Source: Peptostreptococcaceae bacterium (GTDB taxonomy: Bacteria; Bacillota; Clostridia; Peptostreptococcales; Filifactoraceae). From it: DNA of 47,734 nucleotides. The notes beneath the pieces are model-generated. The model was not told the DNA's origin. It did not search any database and worked only from the letters and a program-made list of their open reading frames with translations. Both the position numbers and the translations under genes were made by a program. How positions within the stretch are numbered: position 1 is the first letter of the stretch; every line of letters begins with the position of its first letter. This document shows, piece by piece, positions 15,908 to 25,351 of this stretch. The stretch spans positions 1-47,734 of the forward strand of contig JAUMYO010000008.1 in assembly GCA_030528605.1 (NCBI GenBank). Direction: 5' to 3'.

Positions 15908-15987
15908 GATCTCTCCTCGTTTGAACGATACATTCTTGCAAAAAAACTTCTTCTATTATAATAGTCATCACGACCTAAAACACTTAA

Positions 15988-16058
15988 CATTTTTAGCTTG
16001 GAGCGAGTGCCTGAAATGTTTGATTTTTGAACCGCATCGCTCGCAAAGCTTATGAGCG
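15988..16058 (-). repeat. 3'-end element RE4 at the nanE stop codon
   Basis: The element starts within the last nanE codons (CGCTCATAA contains the stop) and continues GCGAGCGATGC, GGTTCAAAAATCAAACA, TTTCAGGCACTCGCTCC, AAGCTAAAAA. It matches 7444-7514 and 36789-36863. GAGCGA can pair with TCGCTC. No separate terminator follows, so here it lies between two operon genes. Confidence 0.75.
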
Positions 16059-16739
16059 TTCGATCGCTTCTACATATTTCTTCGTGATCAGCTGCGGTCT
16101 TGTGATGGATGATCCCACGACCACGCTATAGCATCCGAGCTCAAGCACTCTGCGTGCTTTTTCGGGCGAGTCGATATTCCCTTCGGCGATCACCGGTTTT
16201 TGGGTCTTTGCCAGGAGGTCGCGGATGATCTCAAAGTCGTTGTCCTCGATCTTGAGCATCCTGCTCTGCGCGGTGTAGCCGACAAGAGTCGTCCCCAAAA
16301 AATCAAATCCGAGCTCATCCGCCTTGAGCAATTCCTCCGGCGTCGAGCAATCCGCCATAAAGAGCTGGTTTGGATATTTGCTTTTTACCTTCGCAAAAAA
16401 TCCTTCCAGATCGCTCCCATCCGGTCGTATCTCATCCGTCGCATGCATCGCGATGATCTCTACACCTGCCGCTACCAGCTGATCGACTTCCTCCATCGTC
16501 GGCGTGATATACACGCTCGATCCTTCATAATTCTTTTTGATGATGCCGATGATCGGCAGATCCGTATTCTTTTTGATCTCCGCGATATCCTCGACCGAGT
16601 TTGCACGGATCCCGCAAGCTCCGCCTTCTTCAGCCGCACGCGCCATCCGACCCATGATAAAAGACGAATGCAGCGGTTCATCTTGGAGTGCCTGACAGGA
16701 AACGACCAGCGCACCTTTTATTTTCTCTACCTTATCCAT
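16050..16739 (-). CDS. nanE: N-acetylmannosamine-6-phosphate 2-epimerase
   Basis: A 229-residue TIM-barrel epimerase that converts ManNAc-6-P to GlcNAc-6-P. The family's N-terminal '[17 protein letters not shown]', '[18 protein letters not shown]' (about 39-56), 'IIGIIKKNY' (about 63-71; catalytic lysine region), 'MADCSTPEE' (about 128-136) and '[11 protein letters not shown]' (about 190-200) are all present. The start overlaps by 8 bases the stop of the small membrane-protein gene, so translation is coupled. It lies in the nan operon and ends with the RE4 element. Confidence 0.95.
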   Translation of the reverse strand: MDKVEKIKGALVVSCQALQDEPLHSSFIMGRMARAAEEGGACGIRANSVEDIAEIKKNTDLPIIGIIKKNYEGSSVYITPTMEEVDQLVAAGVEIIAMHATDEIRPDGSDLEGFFAKVKSKYPNQLFMADCSTPEELLKADELGFDFLGTTLVGYTAQSRMLKIEDNDFEIIRDLLAKTQKPVIAEGNIDSPEKARRVLELGCYSVVVGSSITRPQLITKKYVEAIERS

Positions 16740-17025
16740 ACTTCCCCTTCTTGCCTTTTCGATTTCTTGACCGCAGATAGACGACCAAGTTGGTGATGAT
16801 GCTGGTCAATACCACAGGTACATAGTTGAAATACATCGCATAGGTCGCCGCCCGGCGGTCGATCCATCCGAGTTTTGTCACCGTCAACAAAAGGATCGCG
16901 GCGATCGCATTGATCAAAAGCGGCGTGAGCCACAGATTTTTGAGCAGGCGATCCATCACGAGCGTGATCAGGATCCCGATCAGGATATAGTAAAAACTGT
17001 AGTAAAACCAAGCTAAAATGATCAT
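16732..17025 (-). CDS. Small membrane protein of the sialic-acid operon
   Basis: A 97-residue protein with three hydrophobic segments (about 5-23, 33-50, 62-83) and a very basic C-terminus ([13 protein letters not shown]). I do not recognise a named family with certainty; similar small membrane proteins (YIL/DUF2651-like) occur in Firmicute sialic-acid loci. It lies between the second permease and NanE and overlaps nanE, so it is clearly an operon member. It could assist the transporter or be an accessory for sialic-acid derivatives. Function unknown. Confidence 0.75.
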   Translation of the reverse strand: MIILAWFYYSFYYILIGILITLVMDRLLKNLWLTPLLINAIAAILLLTVTKLGWIDRRAATYAMYFNYVPVVLTSIITNLVVYLRSRNRKGKKGKYG

Positions 17026-17041
17026 GTTTCTCCTCTAAACG

Positions 17042-17875
17042 CTAACCTTTGACAGCACCCATCGTCACACCCTGTGTGAAATAGCTCTGGAAGCTCAAAA
17101 ATACGATGATCATCGGCAGCGATGCAAGCAATGCACCTGCCATCAGCAATCCGTAATTCGTTGTAAACTCCGCGCTTTGTGCCAACGCCGACAAACCGAG
17201 CGGCAAGGTCTTCATCGTTTCCGAATTGGTAAAGACAAGCTGCGAGAAATAATCGTTCCAGCTGGAAATAAAGGTAAAGATCGCCAGCGCACCGATACCG
17301 GGCTTCACGATCGGCAACACGATGCTGGTAAAAGTCTTGAGCTCACCGCATCCGTCGATCTTAGCGGACTCCAGCAGCTCCTTCGGCACCGACATCGTGA
17401 ACTGCTTCATCAAGAACACCCCGAAAGGCCATCCCACAGCCGGCAGGATCAGCGCACGATAAGTGTCCATCATGCCGAGCTCGGTGATGAATTTGAGCAA
17501 AGGGATCAAAATGACCTGCTTCGGCAGAGCCATCGCTCCGACGAACAGAACGAAGATCAGCTTTGCACCCCAAAACTTCTTCTTAGCGAGCGCATAGCCT
17601 GCAAGCGAAGCCGAAGTACAGACGAGGATCGTCGTCATCGATGAGATGAACACCGAGTTGAAAAACCATCTTGCGGTAAGCGGCACGAGCAGTTTCTCAA
17701 AATTCTCCAGCGTAGGGTCCATCGGGAACCACTCCGGCGGCACCTGCACCGCGACGGATTGCAGCTTGAATGCTCCCGTTACGATCCAATAGAACGGGAA
17801 GATAAAAAATATCGTAAGTGCGAGCAATATGATCATCGATACGATGGAAAATACGCTCCATTTTTTCTTTTGCAT
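17042..17875 (-). CDS. Sugar ABC transporter permease, MalG type (sialic acid)
   Basis: A 277-residue inner permease of the CUT1 (carbohydrate uptake 1) family, with six predicted helices. The EAA loop that contacts the ATPase is at about 180-200 (ELLESAKIDGCGELKTF), and the protein ends 'GVTMGAVKG', the classic MalG-type C-terminus. It follows the MalF-type permease by 8 bases and precedes the small membrane protein. Together with the binding lipoprotein and ATPase it should form a sialic-acid importer like streptococcal SatABC; the specificity is inferred from the operon. Confidence 0.9.
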   Translation of the reverse strand: MQKKKWSVFSIVSMIILLALTIFFIFPFYWIVTGAFKLQSVAVQVPPEWFPMDPTLENFEKLLVPLTARWFFNSVFISSMTTILVCTSASLAGYALAKKKFWGAKLIFVLFVGAMALPKQVILIPLLKFITELGMMDTYRALILPAVGWPFGVFLMKQFTMSVPKELLESAKIDGCGELKTFTSIVLPIVKPGIGALAIFTFISSWNDYFSQLVFTNSETMKTLPLGLSALAQSAEFTTNYGLLMAGALLASLPMIIVFLSFQSYFTQGVTMGAVKG

Positions 17876-17883
17876 ACCTTCTC

Positions 17884-18798
17884 CTAATCAATATCCTTGG
17901 ACAAAAATCTGAACTGAACGAGCGATATCATCGCTATGATGATCGCCAGGATCACACCCATCGCCGAGGATACGCCGAATCGTCCCTCCTGGATCGCGGT
18001 ATGATATACCAGATACATCACCGTCGACGTTCCGTAATTCGGACCTCCCGCCGTCAAAAGCTGGATCAGCGCAAAGATCTGAAAACTGTTGATCGTCGTT
18101 ACCACGACGATATAAAGCGTCGTCGGCAGGATCTGCGGCCAGATGATCTTGCGGAAGATCGTCCAATCGTTCGCTCCGTCGATCGTCGCCGCCTCGATAT
18201 AGTCCTTCGGCACATTCCCCAGTGCCGCGACATACAATATGATCGGCTGACCCACCGAAGTGGTGATCAGGATCGCGATGATCGCATAGATCGCGGTGGA
18301 ATTGCTCCCGAGCCAGTCCACATTGTCCGAGATCGCGTTCATAGACTTGAGCACATAATTCAAGATCCCGTACTGCGGATGATAGATCCACGCCCACACG
18401 ACCGTCACCGACACGACGGACGAGATCGCCGGCAGATAGAATACTCCGCGGAAAAACGAGCGGACCTTCGGGCTCTTGTTGTAAATATTGATCGCAACAA
18501 AAAGTGCAAAAATAATGACGATCGGCACAGCCACCGCCGTGATAAAAGTCGTATTGCCGAGCGACTTCAAAAACACCCGATCATCGATCAAACTTTTGTA
18601 ATGACGGAGTCCGACAAACTCCTGATTTCTTCCTCTAAAACGAAAGAACGAAAGATACACACCTTTCATCATCGGATAAAGAACAAAGGTGCAAAAAAAA
18701 GTGAGGGCCGGCAGCAAAAACAGATATCCGACCAAGGTCTCCTTCATTTTACGCTTTTTTCTGAGACGATCCGCTGAGCTCTTCGCTAGATTTTCCAT
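17884..18798 (-). CDS. Sugar ABC transporter permease, MalF type (sialic acid)
   Basis: A 304-residue CUT1 permease. A basic N-terminal tail (RLRKKRKMKE) precedes the first helix (about 24-45), followed by 'SFFRFRGRNQEFVGLRHY' (about 52-69) typical of MalF-like sugar permeases and five more helices. The EAA motif is at about 204-220 (YIEAATIDGANDWTIF). It is separated from the upstream binding-protein gene by an intercistronic stem-loop (18829-18848) and is closely followed by the second permease. Confidence 0.9.
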   Translation of the reverse strand: MENLAKSSADRLRKKRKMKETLVGYLFLLPALTFFCTFVLYPMMKGVYLSFFRFRGRNQEFVGLRHYKSLIDDRVFLKSLGNTTFITAVAVPIVIIFALFVAINIYNKSPKVRSFFRGVFYLPAISSVVSVTVVWAWIYHPQYGILNYVLKSMNAISDNVDWLGSNSTAIYAIIAILITTSVGQPIILYVAALGNVPKDYIEAATIDGANDWTIFRKIIWPQILPTTLYIVVVTTINSFQIFALIQLLTAGGPNYGTSTVMYLVYHTAIQEGRFGVSSAMGVILAIIIAMISLVQFRFLSKDID

Positions 18799-18828
18799 TT
18801 TACCATCCTTCCCTCATTTGGAATGATA

Positions 18829-18848
18829 GGGAAGGGTCTCCCCTTCCC
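18829..18848 (-). promoter_or_regulatory. Intercistronic stem-loop after the binding-protein gene
   Basis: A perfect 8-base GC-rich stem (GGGAAGGG / CCCTTCCC) with a 4-base loop, without a U-run. Such structures after binding-protein genes protect the upstream mRNA from 3' decay and raise binding protein over permease levels, or partly terminate. Confidence 0.75.
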
Positions 18849-18862
18849 CATTTATTACATCT

Positions 18863-20218
18863 CTACTTTGCGTCTTCGATCGTCTTGTTCGCTTGCTCAA
18901 CAAACTGATCCAATGCCGCTTTCGGCTCCATGTCGCCATTGAGCACACCTTGTACCATCGGGAACCAAAGCTGTCTCATCTGGATGAATCCCGGGATCGT
19001 GTTGTAGTATGGTCCGAAGAATTGGCTCATCGTTTCAGCAAATTTCAACTCTTCATCATCATATAGACCGGTCACGCCCATCTTCGCGGAGAAGTTTCCT
19101 GTCGCCTTGAGCGTTCTTTCTCCCCAAACTTCGTCGTTGATCATAAAGTCTACGAATACTTTTGCAGCCGCTACTCTGTCCGCATCCGTGTTGTCAAAGA
19201 TCGCAGGTCCTGCTACAAGATACTCCAGTTCCGGCTTTCCGGAATTATTCGGGAAAGGTACCAAAACAGAGTCCATCTTGCCGTCTTTTGTAAATTCTTT
19301 GTATTTGTTCACAGGGTAAAGGATCGTTCCTGCCGCAGTTTGGTTCCCGAATTCCTCGATTGCCGCACCGGCATCCAATGCGATACCTTTGCCAAGAAGT
19401 CCCTTGTCGTAAGCCATTTTGATCCACTCCATAGACTTCACACCGTTTTCATCGTTGATCGTATATTTTGTTACCGCATCATCTGTGATCCATGATCCGT
19501 AAAGGTTGGATACGAACGCTCGCGGTCCCTGGTCTCCCGCCTGGGATTTTGTGTAAAGGATCACAGGAGCAACTTCCGGCTTCTTCTCCCGGATCGCTTC
19601 AAGAAGTGCCTGGAACTCTTCTACCGTCCATGCTCTGTTTTCTTTAGCAAGAGGAAGCATGTCCGCGATACCGAGTTCTTCAAGCATGCTCTTGTTGAAT
19701 CCCATCATAAAAGGTGCGACTCCTTGCGGATACATATAGATCTTTCCGTCGTAGCTGCTCGCTTTTACCGCCGCTTCGATCAGTTCCGACTTCGGCACGA
19801 TGTCCTCAAGATCTACCAGATAGCCCTTGCTTGCCCAGTCGATCACACGACCCGGTGCATCATAAACGACATCCGGATTTGTTTGAGACTGGATCGCCGT
19901 TTCAAGCTTTGCCGGTCCGTCACTGAACTCGATCGCCTGATACTCGACCTTGATGTTCGGATGTTTCTCTTCAAACGCTTTGATCAATGCCGCATCATAG
20001 CCTTTGGAATCAAACTCCGCATCCCCTGTAAAGTTCGGGAAGTTCCAGAATGTGATCTTGATCGGATCTTCAGCAGTGTATGCCTCAAGTCCTGTTGCCA
20101 TTTCGGTACCCTTATCATCTCCCGCCGGTGGCGTTTCTCCGCCTTCCTGCTTCGTACAGCCTGCGATCAGACCCATCATGATCACCGCTACCGAAAGCAT
20201 CGCAATAAATTTTTTCAT
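18863..20218 (-). CDS. Extracellular solute-binding lipoprotein, family 1 (sialic acid)
   Basis: A 451-residue family-1 binding protein. The signal peptide has lipobox LIAGC with acylated Cys21, then a Gly/Glu/Pro-rich linker (22-40). The mature part begins 'PIKITFWNFPNFTGDAEF', with 'AFEEKHPNIKVEYQAIEF' (about 94-111) and 'NPDVVYDAPGRVIDWASKG' (about 130-150) typical of CUT1 binding proteins. It binds the sugar outside the membrane and delivers it to the two permeases downstream. Sialic acid is inferred from NanA, NanE and the kinase in the same operon; the closest functional model is SatA of streptococci. Confidence 0.9.
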   Translation of the reverse strand: MKKFIAMLSVAVIMMGLIAGCTKQEGGETPPAGDDKGTEMATGLEAYTAEDPIKITFWNFPNFTGDAEFDSKGYDAALIKAFEEKHPNIKVEYQAIEFSDGPAKLETAIQSQTNPDVVYDAPGRVIDWASKGYLVDLEDIVPKSELIEAAVKASSYDGKIYMYPQGVAPFMMGFNKSMLEELGIADMLPLAKENRAWTVEEFQALLEAIREKKPEVAPVILYTKSQAGDQGPRAFVSNLYGSWITDDAVTKYTINDENGVKSMEWIKMAYDKGLLGKGIALDAGAAIEEFGNQTAAGTILYPVNKYKEFTKDGKMDSVLVPFPNNSGKPELEYLVAGPAIFDNTDADRVAAAKVFVDFMINDEVWGERTLKATGNFSAKMGVTGLYDDEELKFAETMSQFFGPYYNTIPGFIQMRQLWFPMVQGVLNGDMEPKAALDQFVEQANKTIEDAK

Positions 20219-20332
20219 GTTTTCCTCCTAATGTTTAAATATATGTCAACTCCCTTATTGAAGCTGATACCTCATACTTTGCGGCAACGGCGATCTCGCC
20301 TGTTCCGCGACCATCCCTTCGATCAAAAAGCC

Positions 20333-21412
20333 TTACGCGATACGATCTTGGCTGTCCTTGTCGAAGAAGTACATCTTCTCCGTTTCCAATCGGAACGGTA
20401 CTTTGCTGTGAGAAGCCACCGTCTCATCCACGCTGACTTTCGCGATCAGACGCTGCGCCCCTGCCTGTCCGTGCAGGATGCTCTCATGTCCGAGCAGCTC
20501 GCTGACTTCGACATCGTACAAAAAGCTGTTCGGCACGCCCTCGCTCGATCGGTGGATATTCTCCGGACGGATGCCCATCACGACTTCCTTACCCTCGTAG
20601 CTTCCGAGCTTCGCCAGCTTGTCTGACGGGATCTCGATCTTGATGTCATCCCAGACAAAATGCCTGCCCTCGATCTTTCCGTTGACAAAATTCGTCGCCG
20701 GTGCTCCGACAAAACTTGCGACAAACATATTTTGCGGATCGTTGTAGATCTCTTTCGGCGTACCGATCTGCTGGATATGACCCTTGCTCATAACGACGAT
20801 ACGGCTTGCCATCGTCATCGCCTCCGTCTGGTCATGCGTGACATAGATGGTCGTTGCGCCGATACGCTCATGCAGTTTGATGATCTCCGAGCGCATCTGC
20901 ACTCTGAGCTTCGCATCCAGATTCGACAACGGCTCATCCATCAAAAACACCTTGGCATTACGCACGATCGCCCGTCCGAGTGCCACACGCTGCCTTTGTC
21001 CTCCCGAAAGCTCCTTGGGTTTGCGGTCCAAGTGATCTTGGATCTCCAAGATCGCAGCCGCTTCCTGCACACGACGATCGATCTCCTCTTTCGGTACCTT
21101 CTTGATCTTCAGACCAAATGACATATTCTCCGCGACCGTCATGTGCGGATAAAGCGCGTAGCTCTGGAACACCATCGCGATGTCGCGATCTTTGGGTTCC
21201 ACATTATTCATCAACTTGTCATCGATATACAACTTGCCCTTGGAGATATCCTCCAATCCGGCGATCATTCGCAAAGTGGTCGATTTTCCGCAGCCGCTCG
21301 GACCGACGAATACGATAAATTCCTTATCCTTGATGTCCAAATTGAAATCAAAAACTACATGATTCCCATTCTCATAGATCTTGTCGATATGCTTCAGCTG
21401 CAGATTAGCCAT
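20333..21412 (-). CDS. MsmX/UgpC-type sugar ABC transporter ATPase
   Basis: A 359-residue ABC ATPase with Walker A GPSGCGKS (37-44), signature LSGGQRQRVALGRAIV (about 135-150), Walker B VFLMDEPLSNLDAKLR (about 155-170) and an H-loop 'YVTHDQTEA'. The C-terminal TOBE/MalK-like domain (about 240-350; 'MGIRPENIH') marks it as the MsmX/UgpC group that energises CUT1 importers. In many Firmicutes this ATPase is shared and encoded elsewhere; here it sits in the operon, right after the regulator, which it overlaps by 8 bases. Confidence 0.94.
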   Translation of the reverse strand: MANLQLKHIDKIYENGNHVVFDFNLDIKDKEFIVFVGPSGCGKSTTLRMIAGLEDISKGKLYIDDKLMNNVEPKDRDIAMVFQSYALYPHMTVAENMSFGLKIKKVPKEEIDRRVQEAAAILEIQDHLDRKPKELSGGQRQRVALGRAIVRNAKVFLMDEPLSNLDAKLRVQMRSEIIKLHERIGATTIYVTHDQTEAMTMASRIVVMSKGHIQQIGTPKEIYNDPQNMFVASFVGAPATNFVNGKIEGRHFVWDDIKIEIPSDKLAKLGSYEGKEVVMGIRPENIHRSSEGVPNSFLYDVEVSELLGHESILHGQAGAQRLIAKVSVDETVASHSKVPFRLETEKMYFFDKDSQDRIA

Positions 21413-22253
21413 TGCTTCCTCCCGAACTTTTCTTCTTATATTCTAAACTCTTCTTGATCACAGAATTTGCGGATCTTTCTCTCATCGTATAGGCACTCTC
21501 CAGATCTCGCATCGCATAACCCGTGCACAGCAGATCGATGATATACAGCTGTGACACTCTACCGCTCAGCGATCCTCCGTCCATCGGAGACTCCTTCCCC
21601 GCCGACAAGAGCACCACATCTCCAAGCTCCGCAGCCGGTGACAGCGTATGATTCGTGATAGTGACCACCTTCGCCCCGTTGCTCTTCGCCAGCGCAAGTG
21701 CCTCCACGATATCTTGCGTATAACCGCTCAGTGAAAAAGCGATCACCAGATCCTTCTCCCCGAGCACCGACGAAGTCATCGCCTGAAAATGCGAGTCCGT
21801 CACGACATGGACCACCTTGCCGTAGCGCAAGAGCCGCGACTGCATATCCAGTGCCGCATTGCCGCTCGTACCGATCCCGTACAGGATCACACGATCCGCC
21901 CCGCAGATCAGGTCCACCGCCTCCTCGATCTTATCTTTATCTAAGATCTGATTTGTATTCTTGATCGCATTTTGCAGATTCATCGTGATATAATCCACAT
22001 AATGTATCCCTTCCTCGATCGTAGCCGTCGGGACTTCCTTGGCAACCGTCAATTTGAAATCATGAAATCCCTCAAAACCGATCTTGTGGCAAAAACGAAC
22101 GATCGTCGCCTCTCCCACTCCGATGTCCTTTGAGATCTCCTGGAGCGTTCGGTAAATGATCTGATCCTTCTGCGAGATCACATGATCCGCTATTTTCTTT
22201 TCGCCCTTCGACAACGACGGGTAAAATGATCGAATGATACTGATATATCTCAT
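21405..22253 (-). CDS. RpiR/MurR-family transcriptional regulator of the sialic-acid operon
   Basis: A 282-residue RpiR-family regulator: an N-terminal HTH_6 domain (1-77; 'VGEATIVRFCHKIGFEGFHDFK' recognition region about 47-68) and a C-terminal SIS phosphosugar-binding domain (about 115-250; 'GTSGNAALDMQSRLLRYG'). Such proteins (NanR of several Firmicutes, MurR) sense ManNAc-6-P or GlcNAc-6-P. It is the first gene of the operon, so it controls its own transcription and the transport and catabolic genes. The ligand is inferred from the operon content. Confidence 0.92.
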   Translation of the reverse strand: MRYISIIRSFYPSLSKGEKKIADHVISQKDQIIYRTLQEISKDIGVGEATIVRFCHKIGFEGFHDFKLTVAKEVPTATIEEGIHYVDYITMNLQNAIKNTNQILDKDKIEEAVDLICGADRVILYGIGTSGNAALDMQSRLLRYGKVVHVVTDSHFQAMTSSVLGEKDLVIAFSLSGYTQDIVEALALAKSNGAKVVTITNHTLSPAAELGDVVLLSAGKESPMDGGSLSGRVSQLYIIDLLCTGYAMRDLESAYTMRERSANSVIKKSLEYKKKSSGGSNG

Positions 22254-22274
22254 GGACCGACCTCCTTAATCGGA

Positions 22275-22303
22275 ATTATACCAACAAAAAAATATTATGG
22301 CAA
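22275..22303 (-). promoter_or_regulatory. Promoter of the sialic-acid operon
   Basis: Minus strand: TTGCCA (22298-22303), 17-base spacer, perfect TATAAT (22275-22280), 22 bases before the RpiR start. The sequence just upstream (GAAAACCGTTGCCA) faintly resembles a catabolite-repression site but has three mismatches. Confidence 0.8.
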
Positions 22304-22561
22304 CGGTTTTCCTGAAAAAAACTCCATTTTTTTTATTTTTTTTGGAGCGTAACTTCTTTTTGAAACGGTCGAACGACACCATCCTCTTTTATCCGCCGTT
22401 TGCCCCAAAATTTCTTCTCGATCTTTTGAATTTGTTTTTTTGTAGATAGGCTTTATTTTTCGTGCTACAATATAATAGAGATCATTTATCTTTACCGCTC
22501 CACCACGCCGAGCCGCAAGCCGGCGATCCATAGAACTTTTGAAACCAAAAGGAGAGATCCG
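22304..22561. other. Divergent intergenic region
   Basis: The gap between the divergent RpiR and DUF2339 genes. It has A/T tracts and a TATAAT at 22471-22476 (plus strand) about 86 bases before the DUF2339 start, with no convincing -35 hexamer. No gene is supported. Confidence 0.4.
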
Positions 22562-24859
22562 ATGAAAAACTTAGAACTTCGTATCGATGAACTGGAGCTG
22601 CGCATCCGCGATCTGGAAAAAGAGGTCGCCGTGCTGCGAAGCGAAAAAGATCCGGCACAAGACCCGTCGTCCCGATACCGCACGACACATCCCGCGATCA
22701 TGCAAGACGACCCGGTGAGGACGCAAGCCGCTCCACACACCGATCATGCCGCTGCCCGAATGGAAGGTCTGCAGATCGAAAAAAATATGCCGATCCACGA
22801 GCAGACCGAGCCTTCGTTCGACCGAAACACGATGCTCATAGACCGGGAAGCGACCTACGACAAGAGGGCTACTCAAGCCGAAGCGAGTACAAAACATCCT
22901 CGTGAGTCGAAAAAACAGAGCTTCTTTGCCGATATGGCGCGCCCGAAACGACCGATCGATCCCGCACAGCAGAGCGCAAGACCCGGAGAAGACCGCGAAT
23001 CGCTCGTCGGTAAATACATCATCGGTGCATTGGCTGCGCTGCTCGTATTCATCGGCGCCGCATCCTTTGTCGCCATCGTATGGGATCACATCAGCGATGA
23101 GATGAAACTCGCCATCATCGGTGCATCCGGCGTGCTCCTCACCGCCGTCGGACTCAATCTCGCGCTCAAAAAACCCAATGTCATCACATCCATTTTGCTC
23201 GGCACGGGCTCGGGGCTGGTCTACATCTCCATCCTGTCGGCAAATCTGGCGTTCCATTTTATCGGACACAGCACATCGACGCTGCTCTGCGCACTGTGGA
23301 CTGCGCTTTTGATGCTTTCCTACCGATACACCGGACTGTTCTTCACCGTCATCGTCGCCTACATCGGCAGCTATGTCAACCTGTTGCTCGAACTGGACCG
23401 TGCGCAGACGACCAACGACCTCTTGCTGATCCTGTTCTTCGTGACCTCGGTCTCCGTCATCATGATCTACACCAGTCACAACAGCGGCAAGACCAAGTAC
23501 GCCGTCAGCATCCTGCTCTCATCACTGAGCTATGCGACGCTGCTATTCATCCGTGTGACCGAAGGGCTTTCTCAGAACGATCAGTACATCGTGCCGGTGC
23601 TCTGCTTTGTCGCGATCTTCGTGCTCAACAATCTGCTCTATCGCCTCGCCAACCGCGAGAAGATGCGAGCTGCACACTATATCACGACTCTGCTCATGTC
23701 GGCATCCCTGTTTTGGGTGCTCGCCTATGTCGATCTGCCATATCCGGGCAATACGGATCGTGATCGGATCTTCTTCAGCATACATCTGATCCAGGCAGTG
23801 CTCAACCACTTCCTCTACAAAGAGATCGAAGAAAAAATGCTCCCTTACTCGGTGATCTTGCTCTACATCTCATCGATCATCGTCATCCAGCGAGTATTCG
23901 AGGTATGGAGCGCCGCATCGGTCATCATCCTGCTTCTGCTGCTGCGTGACCGATCCCGGGCTACCGAAAAGACCTTTACGCTTGCGATCCCGATCCTGCT
24001 CATCGATCTGTTGACTCTACCGACCGGATATTTTGCAAGCTACGAACAGAATGACCTCCTTTATCGCGAATGGACAAGAGCCCTGTTCGCACTGGTCAAT
24101 GTAGGGCTTGTGATCTTTATGGTCACAAAACCGAGAGACAGACGCTTCTTCAAGATGATCGCGGCACTATTCGCCCTGATCGTCAACAGCTACTATGTCA
24201 TCGAGCGCATCCTCTTTGCGACCGAGCTGAGCTACCTGTCCTCAGGGATCGAACGCTCGATCGGATATTTTGGGATCGCACTCATCCTATTCGGCTTGTA
24301 TCGATCCGGGCTCTTCCGTGTCGAACCGGCTCAGAGCGACAGCCGATGGAGCACCGTCATCGCCACCCAAAACGATGCCGTTTACTACATCGCCGGACTG
24401 CTCTACTTTGTCGGGCTTGCATGGCTGGATGCCTACTACGGATCCTTCGCGCTCCAATTTATACTCGCGATCTCGATCCTTGCCGTCGCGATGCTCCAGA
24501 CCGGTATCGTACTCAAACGCACTCGTGTTCCGAGAGCACTCGAGATATGGAGCGTTTTCAAATACCTCATCTACACATGGACAGCTCTCAAGGTATTCTC
24601 CGAGCTTCCGTTCGGATCCGTCTCATACAGCATCAGCGGACTCCTGCTCGCTGTTGCGGCGATCTACATTGGATTTAAGATCCGTGCAATGACCACAAGA
24701 CGATTCGGACTCGCCATCGCCATGCTCATGGTCGCGAAATTCATCTTTATCGACCTCAGCGGTCAAAACTCTATGACAAGAGTCATCGCATTCGTCGCAG
24801 GCGGCGTTCTCTGCTTCCTCATCAGTGTCATCTACAATAAATTGAGCAAAGAAAGCTAG
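22562..24859 (+). CDS. DUF2339-family large polytopic membrane protein
   Basis: A 765-residue protein. The N-terminus is a short coiled coil (2-30, ELRIDELELRIRDLEKEV), followed by a charged, poorly conserved linker to about 155; then some 20 closely packed hydrophobic helices run from 'LVGKYIIGALAALLVFIGAASFVAIVW' to the end. This architecture, with 'GKYIIGALAALLVFIGA' and the 'AIIGASGVLLTAVGLNLA' repeat, is that of DUF2339 membrane proteins, whose role is unknown. Ribosome site AAAGGAGAG is good. It is monocistronic on the plus strand, divergent from the sialic-acid operon; no link in function is evident. Confidence 0.82.
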   Translation: MKNLELRIDELELRIRDLEKEVAVLRSEKDPAQDPSSRYRTTHPAIMQDDPVRTQAAPHTDHAAARMEGLQIEKNMPIHEQTEPSFDRNTMLIDREATYDKRATQAEASTKHPRESKKQSFFADMARPKRPIDPAQQSARPGEDRESLVGKYIIGALAALLVFIGAASFVAIVWDHISDEMKLAIIGASGVLLTAVGLNLALKKPNVITSILLGTGSGLVYISILSANLAFHFIGHSTSTLLCALWTALLMLSYRYTGLFFTVIVAYIGSYVNLLLELDRAQTTNDLLLILFFVTSVSVIMIYTSHNSGKTKYAVSILLSSLSYATLLFIRVTEGLSQNDQYIVPVLCFVAIFVLNNLLYRLANREKMRAAHYITTLLMSASLFWVLAYVDLPYPGNTDRDRIFFSIHLIQAVLNHFLYKEIEEKMLPYSVILLYISSIIVIQRVFEVWSAASVIILLLLLRDRSRATEKTFTLAIPILLIDLLTLPTGYFASYEQNDLLYREWTRALFALVNVGLVIFMVTKPRDRRFFKMIAALFALIVNSYYVIERILFATELSYLSSGIERSIGYFGIALILFGLYRSGLFRVEPAQSDSRWSTVIATQNDAVYYIAGLLYFVGLAWLDAYYGSFALQFILAISILAVAMLQTGIVLKRTRVPRALEIWSVFKYLIYTWTALKVFSELPFGSVSYSISGLLLAVAAIYIGFKIRAMTTRRFGLAIAMLMVAKFIFIDLSGQNSMTRVIAFVAGGVLCFLISVIYNKLSKES

Positions 24860-24907
24860 GAAAAAAGCACAAAAATCATAACAGATAGCAGGACGAATTA
24901 AGGATCT

Positions 24908-25040
24908 TATACTATTATCCAATAAAATGAACATATAAACACAGTCTTGATCGAACACTGCAGCAGTGTGCTCGCCACTTCCTACAAGCTATAAAAATAA
25001 AAATGTTGTCAAGTGATAGTTCTAAAGGATAATAATATTA
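24908..25040 (+). repeat. MITE-like element RE2, copy 2
   Basis: Begins ATACTATTATCCAATAAAAT and ends GGATAATAATATT, giving a 12-base terminal inverted repeat. The core AAGCTATAAAAATAAAAATG matches the other copies. The middle (CACTGCAGCAGTG) is a local palindrome not seen in the other copies. Confidence 0.75.
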
Positions 25041-25140
25041 ATAAGAAGCGACCGAAAAACAAAAGAAAAAGCTATATAAAAGAAAAAACATCTGTAACTC
25101 TATAATGAAGATCCGATGAAAAAGGCTGACAAGAATATTA

Positions 25141-25274
25141 ATACTATGATCCAATAAAATAAGCATATCAACATTCCGTTCTAATAAAACGACGAAACGG
25201 GTGAGGGCATCATCCCATATAAGCTATAAAAAATAAAAGTGTTGTTAAGTGCCGGTTCTAAAGAATAATAGTAT
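25141..25274 (+). repeat. MITE-like element RE2, copy 3 (134 bp)
   Basis: Runs from ATACTATGATCC to GAATAATAGTAT. It is about 90% identical to the reverse complement of 33923-34056, with identical length and ends, so the two mark the exact borders of the element. No open frame; consistent with a miniature inverted-repeat element. Confidence 0.85.
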
Positions 25275-25351
25275 AAACAAACATAACAAAAAACCAACCG
25301 GAAAAATATAAAATAAATCGGTTAAAAAAGCCGATGAACAAACAGCAAAAC

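Noticed and set aside
20230-20260. TTGACA upstream of the binding-protein gene as an internal promoter
   Set aside because: A perfect TTGACA is there on the minus strand, but no -10-like hexamer follows at 16-18 bases; it would overlap the ribosome site.
22288-22312. Catabolite-repression (cre) site at the sialic-acid promoter
   Set aside because: The best match, GAAAACCGTTGCCA, has three mismatches to the consensus and its symmetry is poor; kept only as a note in the promoter entry.
24900-25280. Two tandem similar units read as a possible CRISPR or riboswitch pair
   Set aside because: The units are MITE-like with terminal inverted repeats and two more dispersed copies; there are no regular repeat-spacer units and no conserved riboswitch core.
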